This document shows, piece after piece, positions 26,940 through 36,082 of a stretch of 64,000 nt of DNA. This DNA comes from Ochrobactrum vermis. Its GTDB lineage: Bacteria; Pseudomonadota; Alphaproteobacteria; Rhizobiales; Rhizobiaceae. The notes under the pieces were generated by a model. The model searched no databases and had not been told where the DNA came from. It was given only the letters and a program-made list of their open reading frames with translations. The position numbers and the translations under genes are program-made. The stretch is from NCBI RefSeq assembly GCF_002975205.1, contig NZ_PCOC01000002.1, positions 1,379,001 through 1,443,000 on the forward strand, read 5' to 3'. Position 1 is the stretch's first letter; every line of letters begins with the position of its first letter.

Positions 26940-27980
26940 TTATTTTGCAGCGTCGAGCGTTGCGTTGGCCTTGTCCACGAACTCGGTCGTGAAGGTCTTC
27001 GAAAGATCGACCTGCTTTTCCTGAAGCGGTTTCTTGAAGGTTGCAAGAACCTTGAGAACGGTTTCAGGACCATCCTTCGGCATCCGGCCATCCGGCGTGT
27101 ATTGCGCCTTGCCCTCCGCAAGTCCCTTCACATAAAGGTCCTTGTCACCGACGTAATAATCCTTGGGCATCTGGTCGGCGATTTCCTCGGCGCTGTGCGA
27201 AGCGATGTAGCGCATGGTCTTGACCAGAGCGTTGGCAAGTTTCTGCGCGTCTTCCTTGTGGGTCTCAAGCCACGCGCTCTGAACGTAGAACGAGGCAGCC
27301 GGGTATGGTCCGCCAAGCGCTTCGATGGTCTTGTCCGGCGTGCGCATATCGACCAGCACCTTGGCATCGCCGCTCTTCAGCATATTGGCGACGGTTGGCT
27401 CCGTAGTCATGCCCGCCTGAACGGCATCCTGCTTGAAGGCCGCAATGAAAGTGTTGCCCGCACCGACCGGCAGCAGCGTATAGTCACCCTGCTTCAAGCC
27501 GTTACGCATGGCAAGATACTGGGTCAGAAAGTCCGTGGAAGAGCCGAGGCCCGTGACGCCGAGCGTATGGCCCTTGAAATCAGCGGGTGATTTGATCTGG
27601 TCGGCATATTTGCTGGACACCAGTTCTACTTCGCCCGGCGCCTGACTGAACTGAACGATGGACTGGATGAACTTGCCCTTAGACTGCAGGTCGATGGTAT
27701 GATCGTAAAACCCGACAACGGCCTGGGCGGCACCAGCCAGCAGTTCGTTTTCCGCATCCACACCCGCACGGCTGTTGATCAACTCGACATCAAGACCTTC
27801 GTCCTTGAAGTAGCCAAGCTTTTCCGTCAGCACTGCGGGAAGGTAAATCTGCTTTTCCATACCGCCGACGATCACCGTCAGCTTTTCGGCATGGGCTGCG
27901 CTTGCACCTAATACCATCGCGCCGCCAATGACGGCTGCGCCAAACAGATGACGATATGAATTGATAGAGATTTTCATCAA
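26940..27980 (-). CDS. ABC transporter substrate-binding protein, NitT/TauT (NMT1/THI5-like) family
   Basis: A 346-residue periplasmic binding protein with a signal peptide (HLFGAAVIGGAMVLGASAAH, cut before AEK). LTVIVGGMEKQIYLPAVLTE and EGLDVELINSRAGVDAENEL match the SsuA/NMT1 fold. ATG start with GGAGGAG five to six bases upstream. First gene of an operon with the ATPase and permease downstream. Ligand unknown: sulfonate, pyrimidine precursor or aromatic acid are all possible. Four 11-bp repeats lie about 100 bases upstream. Confidence 0.9.
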   Translation of the reverse strand: MMKISINSYRHLFGAAVIGGAMVLGASAAHAEKLTVIVGGMEKQIYLPAVLTEKLGYFKDEGLDVELINSRAGVDAENELLAGAAQAVVGFYDHTIDLQSKGKFIQSIVQFSQAPGEVELVSSKYADQIKSPADFKGHTLGVTGLGSSTDFLTQYLAMRNGLKQGDYTLLPVGAGNTFIAAFKQDAVQAGMTTEPTVANMLKSGDAKVLVDMRTPDKTIEALGGPYPAASFYVQSAWLETHKEDAQKLANALVKTMRYIASHSAEEIADQMPKDYYVGDKDLYVKGLAEGKAQYTPDGRMPKDGPETVLKVLATFKKPLQEKQVDLSKTFTTEFVDKANATLDAAK

Positions 27981-28073
27981 CGCTCCTCCGAGAGCTCCTG
28001 TCGGCCCGGCAAAGCCAGACCCCTCCTGATATGCAACCGATTCCTCAATCGGTTTTGAATGGTTATCGCAGGC

Positions 28074-28117
28074 AAGCTTTCAACCAGCTTTCAACAAACT
28101 TACAGTGAGCTTTCAAA
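28074..28117 (-). promoter_or_regulatory. Four tandem 11-bp direct repeats upstream of the binding-protein gene
   Basis: Consecutive 11-mers starting at 28074, 28085, 28096 and 28107 read AAGCTTTCAAC, CAGCTTTCAAC, AAACTTACAGT and GAGCTTTCAAA; the third is degenerate. An 11-bp period with CTTTCAA cores is the geometry used by OmpR/PhoB-type regulators. They are about 95-135 bases upstream of the start codon at 27980. Confidence 0.6.
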
Positions 28118-28274
28118 CCCAACGAATTGGGACCCGGAGATTATCGCTATTTGTATTCGGAGAAACAGAATTACCAGAAACACTGGTGTGATGCGTTTGA
28201 TATCGCTGTCATAAAACGATCTGTTGCTTTCCCTTGAAATTAGGGGTTCAATCAATCAAACGGGGGAGGCAACC

Positions 28275-28499
28275 ATGCCATTTCGCGGCAACAAGTATCA
28301 AGGAACATACGCGCCAAACGACCTTCAGCTTCTTCAGGCTGCCTATAATCGTTGCTGCGTATTGCTGGATCGGTGTTCGACAACACACGAAAGCAAAGAG
28401 GCGCTCGCACGCGCAATCATAAGAACATATGAATCCGGCGAACAAGACCCCGATAAGATTGCCGAAATCGTAGCCAAGCTAGAACTTGCTCGCGCCTAG
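28275..28499 (+). CDS. Small conserved protein of unknown function, paralogue 1
   Basis: A 74-residue protein starting MPFRGNKYQGTYAPNDLQ; the ATG has GGGGGAGG six bases upstream. It is related over its whole length to the protein at 28707-28985: shared MPF, Y-G-F/Y, LQAAY, C...RC, K-E/D-A-RAI, Y-E-S/C-G, D-KIAE. Two Cys residues (positions about 28 and 34) are conserved in the pair. Similar small helical proteins with an FxPxxLxxLxxAF pattern occur widely in Rhizobiales (recollection). No function is known; no signal peptide or membrane helix. Confidence 0.75.
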   Translation: MPFRGNKYQGTYAPNDLQLLQAAYNRCCVLLDRCSTTHESKEALARAIIRTYESGEQDPDKIAEIVAKLELARA

Positions 28500-28706
28500 A
28501 AAACGCCTGTTTTGCGGCAAATACCCTACTGAATGATAGCCGCGCAGTTCTTCCGTATTTACCACTGAGAGAATATTTTACATAAAGTAAACAATTCTCG
28601 GGTATAAAGTTTTGCAATCGGCTTCCTTTTAGTATAGCGGATCGCACGGATTTATAGGCTTTCGGACGGGATGATCTATCCGCCAGCCATCTGCGGAATG
28701 CATAGA

Positions 28707-28985
28707 ATGCCATTTTCGAGAGATTACTACTTCGGGCGTTTCAAACCCGCCGAGTTGGAAGAGCTGCAAGCGGCTTATGTGAAGTCGTGCGAAGCGATGG
28801 CACGATGCCCGATCACCTCTCCCCATAAAGACGAAATGGCACGCGAGATCGTACAGATTTATGAATGCGGTGTCGTCGATGCTGAAAAGATCGCCGAACT
28901 CATGATACAGATTGAGGCGGTAAAACCGCGTCCTGTGAGCGAACAGCTACTCGGCTTAACAACAATTGAGCCCAAGATCGCCTGA
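28707..28985 (+). CDS. Small conserved protein of unknown function, paralogue 2
   Basis: A 92-residue protein (MPFSRDYYFGRFKPAELEEL...) homologous to the 74-residue protein 207 bases upstream, with an 18-residue C-terminal extension rich in Pro/Thr/Ile. The start is chosen from alignment of MPF with the paralogue; ATGs at 28671 and 28698 are open alternatives. A strong bidirectional terminator follows. The two genes look like an old tandem duplication that has diverged. Confidence 0.7.
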   Translation: MPFSRDYYFGRFKPAELEELQAAYVKSCEAMARCPITSPHKDEMAREIVQIYECGVVDAEKIAELMIQIEAVKPRPVSEQLLGLTTIEPKIA

Positions 28986-29004
28986 TTTTGAATCAGTTCA
29001 AAGT

Positions 29005-29040
29005 AAATACCCGGACGCGCACACCGCATCCGGGTATTTT
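29005..29040. terminator. Bidirectional terminator
   Basis: AAATACCCGGA (29005-29015) pairs with TCCGGGTATTT (29029-29039), with T-rich tails on both strands; it separates the convergent small-protein and OmpA-domain genes. Confidence 0.85.
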
Positions 29041-29045
29041 TCTAT

Positions 29046-31205
29046 TCAGCGCTGAGCAACAGGACGAACAAGCGGGGTCACGCGACGAATGGTGACGCGA
29101 CGATTTTCCTGCTCAGCAGATTGCGTGCGAATTTTGAGGAAGCGTTCGCCATAGCCCTGCGTGACAAGATTTTCTGGAGGAATGTCATAGACTTCCGTCA
29201 AAAGGCTCGCGACTGATTCAGCGCGTTTGTCGGACAGGACGAGATTTGAACGATCAGATCCGACCGCATCTGTGTGTCCTTCAATAAAGAAGGTTTCGCC
29301 GGGGTCCCTGGCCAGTACCTTCTGCATGGCGGTCGCGACCTTGCGCAGTGTCTTGGCCTGAGAAAGCGAAACCTCGGCACTTCCCGTCGCGAAGTGGATC
29401 GTATCCAGATCGATACGACGCACCTTGTCACGCAGACGGGCAGAATGACGAACTTCGTCAATCGTATAGACGCGTTCCACACGCTCCACCGGCGGCATGG
29501 CAAGGAAGTCATAGAAATCGCGATCCGGATCGTCCGCGACGTCGATGATGTAATCCCTCACCGGAATGGTCAAACGCATCGGCGGCAGTTCATATCCCAC
29601 ATCGACAATCGAGGCGCGCGGATTGTTGTCATATTCCGGCGCATAGATCATCAGAAACTCATTACCGTCCCGGTCGATACGGGAACGCTGCAGAATGTCG
29701 CCATAACGATCATAGACTGTGACGATCTGGTTTCCGCCCGGGCGAACAATAGTTTCACGGGTGCGTCCGCGCGGCAGTTCATCGTAATAGGTTTCCTCCG
29801 CATCACGGCGCAATCTCGGACGGTCATCGCCACGCACGAAGATGCGGTCACCCACGTCAAGAATGACGCGATTATCCACTTCCTCGATCACTTTGACGTT
29901 CGTGACATTGTTGGTCACGTTGTTGACCGTCGTATTGTTGATAACGGTATTGTTCACCACCGTGTTGTTGATGATGTTGGTGGTCTCCGGTACGGCAAAA
30001 ACCGGTGCCTCCTTAATACGGGTGCCTTCTTCCTTGAGATTGGCTTCAATCTTCTGCGGGAGTGCAGCCTTCACTTCCTCCGGGATAGCAACCTGTGCAG
30101 CCGCATCGTTTGCGGGCGGCGGTGCATTTTCCTCGGATGAACGCTGCTGTTCACGCTGCTTTCGGCGGTCTTCCCGCGACTGGGTGCCGCCAGAATTGTC
30201 AGCATCCTTGTCACTATCGAGAATGGCAGCACCATTATCGACCGGCAAGACGACCGTATCGTCTGTCTTGGCAGGGTCTTTTGCAATTTCCTGCTTTTCC
30301 TCGTTCGAACGTTGATCAACGATCTCCGGTGCTGGCTCCGCTGCAGGCGCTTGCGAACCTTCGGTCGACTGCGGCTGCTCGGCAGGCTGAACCTTATCTT
30401 GCGGCTCTTCCGATACCTTCGGTTGTTCCGGTGGAACTTCTTCAGGATGCTCAACAATGGATTCTTCTGCAGGTTCTTTCTGCGGAGGCGTTACCGGAGA
30501 TACCTCTGCCGGTTGCTCGACTGGCTTTTCCGTTTCCGGAGCCGGAGCCTCCTTGGCAGGTTGCTCGGCCTGCTTGGCTGGTTCTTCCGTCGCAGGCTGC
30601 TCAGGCTTTGTTTCCGGTTCCTGTACAGGAGCCTCCTTCACCGGCTTTTCAGCAGGCGCTGTTTGCTCTTTAGGTTCACTGGCCTTGCGAGCCGTCTCTT
30701 CGTCAGCCTTCTTCTGTTCTTCAGCGTGATGTTGAGCTTCTTCTTCAGCGGCCTTCTGTTTCTGTTCGCTCTGGCGCTGAGCCTCTTCCTCGGCCTTTTT
30801 CTGTTCGGCAGCCTGCTGGGCCTGTTCTTCAGCCTGCTTCTGCGCTTCACGCTCTGCGGCCTGGCGTTGTGCTTCTTCTTCCGCAGCACGCTTCTGTTCT
30901 TCGGCCTGACGTTCAGCTTCCTGCTGAGCAGCTTTCTGCTGCTGCTCTTCTGCCTGTCGGCGGTTTTCTTCCTCGGCAGCGCGCTGTTGTTCTTCAGCTC
31001 GACGCGCTTCTTCTCCTGCAGCCCTTTGCTGTTCTTCGGCCTCGCGCTGTTGCTGCTGCAACTGTTCTTCGGATGGCTGGTCTCCACTTTCCTGCGCCAG
31101 CAAGATTGGAGCCGTCAACGTATCCGCCAGTACAGGTTGCGCGAGAATGGAAGCCGACAGAACCGGCACCGCAACCGTGGCAAGAAGCTTCGAACGAATA
31201 GACAT
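29046..31205 (-). CDS. OmpA-family outer-membrane/peptidoglycan-associated protein with long low-complexity region
   Basis: A 719-residue exported protein. Signal peptide 1-27 (VAVPVLSASILAQPVLA); residues about 40-180 are Gln/Glu/Ala/Arg-rich repeats (RQAEEQQ-type) predicted to form a charged helix or coiled coil; about 180-330 is Pro/Glu/Lys/Ala-rich; about 400-435 is an Asn/Thr/Val repeat (INNTVVNNTVINNTTVNN); the C-terminal 110 residues are an OmpA domain (FATGSAEVSLSQAKTLRKV, FFIEGHTDAVGSDRSN, LSDKRAESVASLL, GYGERF) that binds peptidoglycan. Likely a periplasm-spanning anchor. Monocistronic. Codon repeats make length variation between strains likely. Confidence 0.88.
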   Translation of the reverse strand: MSIRSKLLATVAVPVLSASILAQPVLADTLTAPILLAQESGDQPSEEQLQQQQREAEEQQRAAGEEARRAEEQQRAAEEENRRQAEEQQQKAAQQEAERQAEEQKRAAEEEAQRQAAEREAQKQAEEQAQQAAEQKKAEEEAQRQSEQKQKAAEEEAQHHAEEQKKADEETARKASEPKEQTAPAEKPVKEAPVQEPETKPEQPATEEPAKQAEQPAKEAPAPETEKPVEQPAEVSPVTPPQKEPAEESIVEHPEEVPPEQPKVSEEPQDKVQPAEQPQSTEGSQAPAAEPAPEIVDQRSNEEKQEIAKDPAKTDDTVVLPVDNGAAILDSDKDADNSGGTQSREDRRKQREQQRSSEENAPPPANDAAAQVAIPEEVKAALPQKIEANLKEEGTRIKEAPVFAVPETTNIINNTVVNNTVINNTTVNNVTNNVTNVKVIEEVDNRVILDVGDRIFVRGDDRPRLRRDAEETYYDELPRGRTRETIVRPGGNQIVTVYDRYGDILQRSRIDRDGNEFLMIYAPEYDNNPRASIVDVGYELPPMRLTIPVRDYIIDVADDPDRDFYDFLAMPPVERVERVYTIDEVRHSARLRDKVRRIDLDTIHFATGSAEVSLSQAKTLRKVATAMQKVLARDPGETFFIEGHTDAVGSDRSNLVLSDKRAESVASLLTEVYDIPPENLVTQGYGERFLKIRTQSAEQENRRVTIRRVTPLVRPVAQR

Positions 31206-31378
31206 AAATCCTTCTCCTTTTGGAAGGCAGAATTGATATGCGTCTCACCCACAGAATCGGGGGCAATGACGCCGTAGAACCGCCAGCGATATCCACCGAA
31301 TTGGGACAAATTCCGGCAACTTCACAAATCCGTTATCGTAATCCACATGAACGCAGTCTGAACCCGACCGTTCCAAAA

Positions 31379-32848
31379 CTACGAGATTTGACGCATTCGT
31401 CTGGCCAGAAGCTCAATACCTTCCGCAATGCGATTGAGCGGAATGGATGAATAAGCGATGCGAAAATATCGGCATGGCCGATCATCGCTCCAGAAGAATG
31501 GCGATCCCGATTCGATCAGCACACCATCCTCACGCAGATCGCGCGCAAGCTTGTCTGCATCCATACCTTCCGGTCCTTCGATCCAGAATGCCGTACCGCC
31601 AAAGCCCGACTTTCCTGCGATTTTCAATCCTTCTCGATTGAGTGCCTCGATCATGACGATGTGGCGCTTGTGATATTCAAGCCGCATACGGTGAATAACC
31701 GCGTCGTAATGACCAAGTGCCAGAAAATAAGCCGCCGTTCGCTGCAGATGACCGGGGGGATGACGCAGCATGAGCGCGCGCAGCGCCCTCGCCTCGCGGA
31801 TGACAGGTGCCGGTGCAACAAGATAGCCAAGCCGAAGTCCCGGAAACAGCGACTTCGAAAAACTGCCCACATAGAGAACGCGGCCATACTGGTCGAGCGA
31901 TTTCAGTGCCGGTGTCGGAGGCTGTAGAAAGCTCATCTCGAATTCGTAATCATCCTCGACGATGACGAAATCGCGTTCCGCTGCAGCCTCCAGAAGCGCG
32001 ATACGCCGCGCGCGCGGCATGGTGGCGGCTGTGGGCGATTGGTGGCTAGGCGTGACGAAAACCGCATCGATTCCGCCCGGCAGCAGTTCTGGCGGCAAGC
32101 CACCTTCATCGACGTCGAGCGCCGTTACACGGGCTCCGGTCAGATGGAGCGTGGCGCTGATATCAGGATGCCCCGGATTCTCGCACACGACATGGGAATT
32201 CCGCGTCAAAAGCAGATGGCTGATAATCCAAAGCGCATTCTGCGCGCCAACCGTAACCAATATCTCGTCAGGTTCGGCACGTATCCCTCGACTCGGCAAC
32301 GTGCGCGAACGGATATAGTTGACGAGCTCCACATCGTCTGCAGCGGCGAAGTCGCCCGCCATCAGAATAAAGTCTTCTCGCGCCAGCGCCCGCCTCGCGC
32401 AATCGCGCCATGCGGCGAGATCGAACAAGGTCTGATCCATCTGACCGTAGAGGAAGGGATAGCGATACCGCCGCCAGTCCAGGGGTTTGCGAATTGTTTT
32501 CGCAATATTGAAGCCAAGCCGCAGTTTCGACGACCAATCGACCGCTGTATCGGGTGTTTGCAAAAAATCCTTATCGGGCCGACTGATGGGGGGCGTTGCG
32601 GCCACGTGATAAGCACTGCGTGAATGCACCTCCAGATAACCTTGAGATACGAGTTCCTGATAGGCCAGCGTTACGGTGAGACGGGATAGTTTCAGGTATT
32701 CCGCCAGCTTCCGTGTCGAGGGCATGCGGGCACCCGGTAAAACAGCGCCGGAAAGAATGGCTGATACGGTCGTTTCACGGATTTGCGACTGCAAGCCCGT
32801 ATTTCGTCCACCGTCTATAAAGAAAATCGTCGGCGAAACGGCATCCAA
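31379..32848 (-). CDS. tauR: MocR-family (GntR/aminotransferase fusion) regulator of taurine genes, TauR
   Basis: A 489-residue MocR regulator. GntR winged helix at about 15-85 (GARMPSTRKLAEYLKLSRLT), then a fold-type I aminotransferase domain with the PLP lysine at Lys332 in YVGSFSKSLFPGLRLGY and VEDDYEFEM. The start is TTG with GGAG seven bases upstream. Divergent from tauABC-tauXY-xsc-pta, which identifies it as TauR, an activator that responds to taurine in Rhodobacter. CTGGA repeats in the shared promoter region support this. Confidence 0.88.
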   Translation of the reverse strand: MDAVSPTIFFIDGGRNTGLQSQIRETTVSAILSGAVLPGARMPSTRKLAEYLKLSRLTVTLAYQELVSQGYLEVHSRSAYHVAATPPISRPDKDFLQTPDTAVDWSSKLRLGFNIAKTIRKPLDWRRYRYPFLYGQMDQTLFDLAAWRDCARRALAREDFILMAGDFAAADDVELVNYIRSRTLPSRGIRAEPDEILVTVGAQNALWIISHLLLTRNSHVVCENPGHPDISATLHLTGARVTALDVDEGGLPPELLPGGIDAVFVTPSHQSPTAATMPRARRIALLEAAAERDFVIVEDDYEFEMSFLQPPTPALKSLDQYGRVLYVGSFSKSLFPGLRLGYLVAPAPVIREARALRALMLRHPPGHLQRTAAYFLALGHYDAVIHRMRLEYHKRHIVMIEALNREGLKIAGKSGFGGTAFWIEGPEGMDADKLARDLREDGVLIESGSPFFWSDDRPCRYFRIAYSSIPLNRIAEGIELLARRMRQIS

Positions 32849-33160
32849 TGCCCAGCTCCATTAGTAAAACTGCAAATACACCCAAGTCAGCGTCAGTTTT
32901 TCCGCTTCAAGCCTCACTTAGCAATAGTGTTTCTTCTTTCTACGTCTCCCCATGGAATAATTCCAGTGGCAAGGTGTGTGCATGCCCCGGTCGCGGGCAG
33001 TGCCATCTCGACCGCTGAACTGGACTTATTGACTATTCCAACTGGATATAAGGTAAAATTGATGAGATGGCTATCGTTTGTAACTGGAACTGAAGATTGG
33101 CGAAAAACGCCGGCAGTCGTGACCAAGTCAGGCATGGTTCTTAAATGGAAGGGGAACTCC
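32849..33160. promoter_or_regulatory. tauR-tauA divergent regulatory region
   Basis: A 312-bp region with three same-direction CTGGA motifs: CTGGACTTAT at 33020-33029, CTGGATATAA at 33042-33051 and CTGGAACTGA at 33084-33093. The first two are 22 bp apart (two helical turns), the third a further 42 bp. TauR of Rhodobacter capsulatus is reported to bind paired CTGGAC-type direct repeats (from memory). No gene is supported in the gap. Confidence 0.65.
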
Positions 33161-34186
33161 ATGAACTATTTCAATAGCATAAAACGGGTGGTGTTATTTT
33201 CGGCCGTAGCAGCGTTTTCAACGACTGCGGCTTATGCTGAAACCACGGTTGTGGTCGGCTATCAGCAGATCGTCGGGCCCTTTCTGACCGCAATCACGGA
33301 TGGAAAGTTCGATGCGGCAGCCCAGAAAGCCGGATACAAGATCGACTGGCGCCAGTTCGCATCGGGTGGCGATATCTCGACCGCACTTGCCTCGGGCAAT
33401 GTCCCCATAGGCGTGATCGGCTCGACAGGTATCGCGGCAGCCGCCACACGCGGTGTGGACCTGCAGCTCTTCTGGATCCTCGACAATATCGGCAAATCGG
33501 AAGCCTTGGTGGCGCGCGAGGGTTCCGGCATCGAAAAGCCGGAAGATCTCAAGGGCAAGAAGATCGGCGTACCGTTTGTTTCCACCTCTCACTTCCATCT
33601 TCTCGTCGGCATGGACGACATCTGGAAGATCAATCCGCGCGACGCGGAAATCCTCAACATGACGCCGCCACAGATCGTTGCCGCCTGGCAGCGCGGCGAT
33701 ATCGACGCGGCCTACGTCTGGCCACCGGCACTTTCCGAAATCCTCAAGACAGGCAAGGAAATTGCCAATTCCGAAGAAATCGGCGCGAAAAGCGTTCCAA
33801 CCTTCGACGGACTTGTGGTGGACAAGAGCTTCGCCAGCGAAAATCCGGAATTCATGACCGCCTTTACGACGGTGCTGAAGGACGCCTATGCCGATTACAA
33901 GGCCAATGGCAGCCAATGGACTGCCGATTCCGAACAGGTCAAAGGCATGGTAAAGCTGATCGGCGGCAATGCTGCTGACATACCCGGTGCACTCGCATTG
34001 CTGTCCTTCCCCACAGCGGAAGAACAGGCCTCGCCGACATGGCTTGGCGGCGGCAAAGATAGCGGAGCACTTAAATCCGTTACCCAGAGCGCAAAATTCC
34101 TTGTCAGTCAGAAACAGCTCGATCAGGCTCTGGATGACTACAGCGGCAATGTAAACGGCAGTTTTGCCGAAGCCGCAGCGAAGTAA
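33161..34186 (+). CDS. tauA: Taurine ABC transporter substrate-binding protein
   Basis: A 341-residue periplasmic binding protein. The ATG at 33161 has GGAAGGGGAACTCC upstream and gives a signal peptide (RVVLFSAVAAFSTTAAYA, cut before ETT). VVVGYQQIVGPFLTAI, FVSTSHFHLL and FDGLVVDKSF are TauA features. A longer frame runs back through the tauR promoter and is rejected. First gene of the taurine operon; two hairpins after its stop may favour higher TauA than TauBC levels. Confidence 0.94.
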   Translation: MNYFNSIKRVVLFSAVAAFSTTAAYAETTVVVGYQQIVGPFLTAITDGKFDAAAQKAGYKIDWRQFASGGDISTALASGNVPIGVIGSTGIAAAATRGVDLQLFWILDNIGKSEALVAREGSGIEKPEDLKGKKIGVPFVSTSHFHLLVGMDDIWKINPRDAEILNMTPPQIVAAWQRGDIDAAYVWPPALSEILKTGKEIANSEEIGAKSVPTFDGLVVDKSFASENPEFMTAFTTVLKDAYADYKANGSQWTADSEQVKGMVKLIGGNAADIPGALALLSFPTAEEQASPTWLGGGKDSGALKSVTQSAKFLVSQKQLDQALDDYSGNVNGSFAEAAAK

Positions 34187-34214
34187 TTACGTGAAGTAAT
34201 TCAAGCGCCTCCGC

Positions 34215-34256
34215 CAGCGGCTGGCTTTCGGGCAAGCCGCTGAACCGAGACGGTTC
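34215..34256 (+). other. Intercistronic hairpins between tauA and tauB
   Basis: CAGCGGCT (34215-34222) pairs with AGCCGCTG (34235-34242); right after it GAACCG-AGA-CGGTTC (34242-34256) can form a second stem. Probably an mRNA stabiliser or partial terminator. Confidence 0.6.
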
Positions 34257-34317
34257 CTGTATTATTGTGAATTCTGGTCATACCGGAACCGCTCCTTCGT
34301 TCCCGAAAGGTGACGTC

Positions 34318-35130
34318 ATGGAAACCTTGAACGTATCGAATGTCAGTCTGACCTATCCTGGTCTTTATGTAGAAGAAGCCGTGATTGCACTAAAGGGTGT
34401 CAATCTGCGGATCGACAGCGGGGACTTCGTGGTGGCGCTCGGTGCGTCGGGCTGCGGAAAAACCACGCTTCTCAATCTGATGGCGGGGTTCATGATCCCG
34501 TCATCCGGCGAAATCACGCTTGGCGGAAGACAAGTGCGCGGTCCCGGTGCCGACAGAGGTGTCGTGTTCCAGAAACATGCTCTTCTTCCTTGGTTGAACG
34601 TCGTCGACAACACCGAGTTCGGCCTCAAGCTTCAAGGTGTACCGAAAGCTGAACGGCGCGAACGCGCCGCCAAGAACCTTGCGCTGGTGGGTTTGCAGGA
34701 CTTTCACAATCACAAGATCTATCAGCTTTCCGGCGGTATGCAGCAGCGTGTCGGCATTGCCCGCGCATTGACCTGCGACCCTGCCATGCTGCTCATGGAC
34801 GAGCCCATGGCAGCGCTCGATGCCCTCACTCGCGAAACGATCCAGGAATTGCTTTTGCGGGTCTGGCAAGTGACCAACAAAATGTTCTTCTTCATCACTC
34901 ACAGCGTCGAAGAGGCCTTGTTTCTCGGTTCGCGGCTGATCGTCATGTCGCCGCGTCCCGGACGGATCACCCATACATATGATCTGGATTTCAACCGACG
35001 CTTTCTGGAATGCGGTGACGCGCGCGCCGTCAAGTCCAGTCCCGACTTCATCAAGATGCGTGAGACAATTCTGGGGATTATCTATGGCGATGAACGTGCA
35101 TCAGGAAACCCGGAACTGGTCCATGCTTGA
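34318..35130 (+). CDS. tauB: Taurine ABC transporter ATP-binding protein
   Basis: A 270-residue ATPase with Walker [10 protein letters not shown], signature [15 protein letters not shown], Walker [14 protein letters not shown] and [14 protein letters not shown], as in TauB. The ATG at 34318 has AAAGGTGA upstream and matches normal length; an earlier GTG at 34267 is open but unlikely. The 3' end overlaps tauC by 47 bases. Confidence 0.93.
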   Translation: METLNVSNVSLTYPGLYVEEAVIALKGVNLRIDSGDFVVALGASGCGKTTLLNLMAGFMIPSSGEITLGGRQVRGPGADRGVVFQKHALLPWLNVVDNTEFGLKLQGVPKAERRERAAKNLALVGLQDFHNHKIYQLSGGMQQRVGIARALTCDPAMLLMDEPMAALDALTRETIQELLLRVWQVTNKMFFFITHSVEEALFLGSRLIVMSPRPGRITHTYDLDFNRRFLECGDARAVKSSPDFIKMRETILGIIYGDERASGNPELVHA

Positions 35131-35950
35131 GTTTTTTACTCGGGCAAGGCCAGTCAAGCCCGGTAAGATCTACGGCGCTCCAGGTGATGGTAACAGCGGT
35201 TTCATTAGTCTTTTCACCGCTCTCGCCCTGCTGGGACTGTGGTTCCTCGTGACGGGAATGGGTTGGGTCAAACCACTGTTTCTCCCCTCTCCCTTTGCAG
35301 TCTACGGCAAGTTCGTGGTCGCCATGACAGATGGCGTGGCAAACTCCACTCTGGCCGAACATACGCTTGCCAGCCTTGGACGCGTATTGGGCGCCTTTGC
35401 AATTGCCTGTGTCACGGCAATCCCTATAGGCATCATGATGGGTATGAGCAATGTCGTTCGTGGCGTTCTGGACCCGATTATCGAGTTTTATCGACCGCTG
35501 CCCCCACTTGCCTATCTGCCGCTGATCATCATCTGGCTCGGCATCGGTGAATTCCCGAAGGTGTTCCTCATTTTCCTGGCAATCTTCGCTCCAATGGCGA
35601 TTGCGGCCAGAGCCGGTGTTCGCTCGGTCTCTACCGAACAAATCCATGCTGCCTATGCGATGGGAGCATCCCGGACGCAGGTGATAACGCAAGTCATCAT
35701 GAAAGCGGCCATGCCGGAAATCTTCACCGGAATGCGCATCGGGATCGGTGTGGGCTGGACGACGCTGGTCGCGGCAGAAATGGTGGCGGCACATCGTGGT
35801 CTTGGCTTTATGGTGCTCAACGCAGCACAGTTTCTGGCCAGCGACACCGTCATCATGGGCATCATCGTCATCGGTGTGTTCGCTTTCGCCTTCGATCTTC
35901 TGATCCGTTACATGGAAAAGGTCCTCATCCCATGGAAGGGCAAGATCTGA
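35084..35950 (+). CDS. tauC: Taurine ABC transporter permease
   Basis: A 288-residue permease with six predicted helices; [20 protein letters not shown] and the EAA loop [20 protein letters not shown] identify the TauC/SsuC family. The start at 35084 (MAMNVHQE) has GGGGATTA upstream and lies inside the tauB 3' end, implying translational coupling; the frame is open further upstream. ATGs at 35084 and 35090 are both possible. Confidence 0.9.
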   Translation: MAMNVHQETRNWSMLEFFTRARPVKPGKIYGAPGDGNSGFISLFTALALLGLWFLVTGMGWVKPLFLPSPFAVYGKFVVAMTDGVANSTLAEHTLASLGRVLGAFAIACVTAIPIGIMMGMSNVVRGVLDPIIEFYRPLPPLAYLPLIIIWLGIGEFPKVFLIFLAIFAPMAIAARAGVRSVSTEQIHAAYAMGASRTQVITQVIMKAAMPEIFTGMRIGIGVGWTTLVAAEMVAAHRGLGFMVLNAAQFLASDTVIMGIIVIGVFAFAFDLLIRYMEKVLIPWKGKI

Positions 35951-36082
35951 TGGCGCTGCGACCGCTTTAACAGCCCGATCAAAATCCCATTCGCAATATC
36001 AATCGCGCGGCAATCTCGTCGCGCCACAGGGAAGTTTTGCCCGAAATCGGGCCAGACTTCAGACTAATCAAGGAGCACTGGA

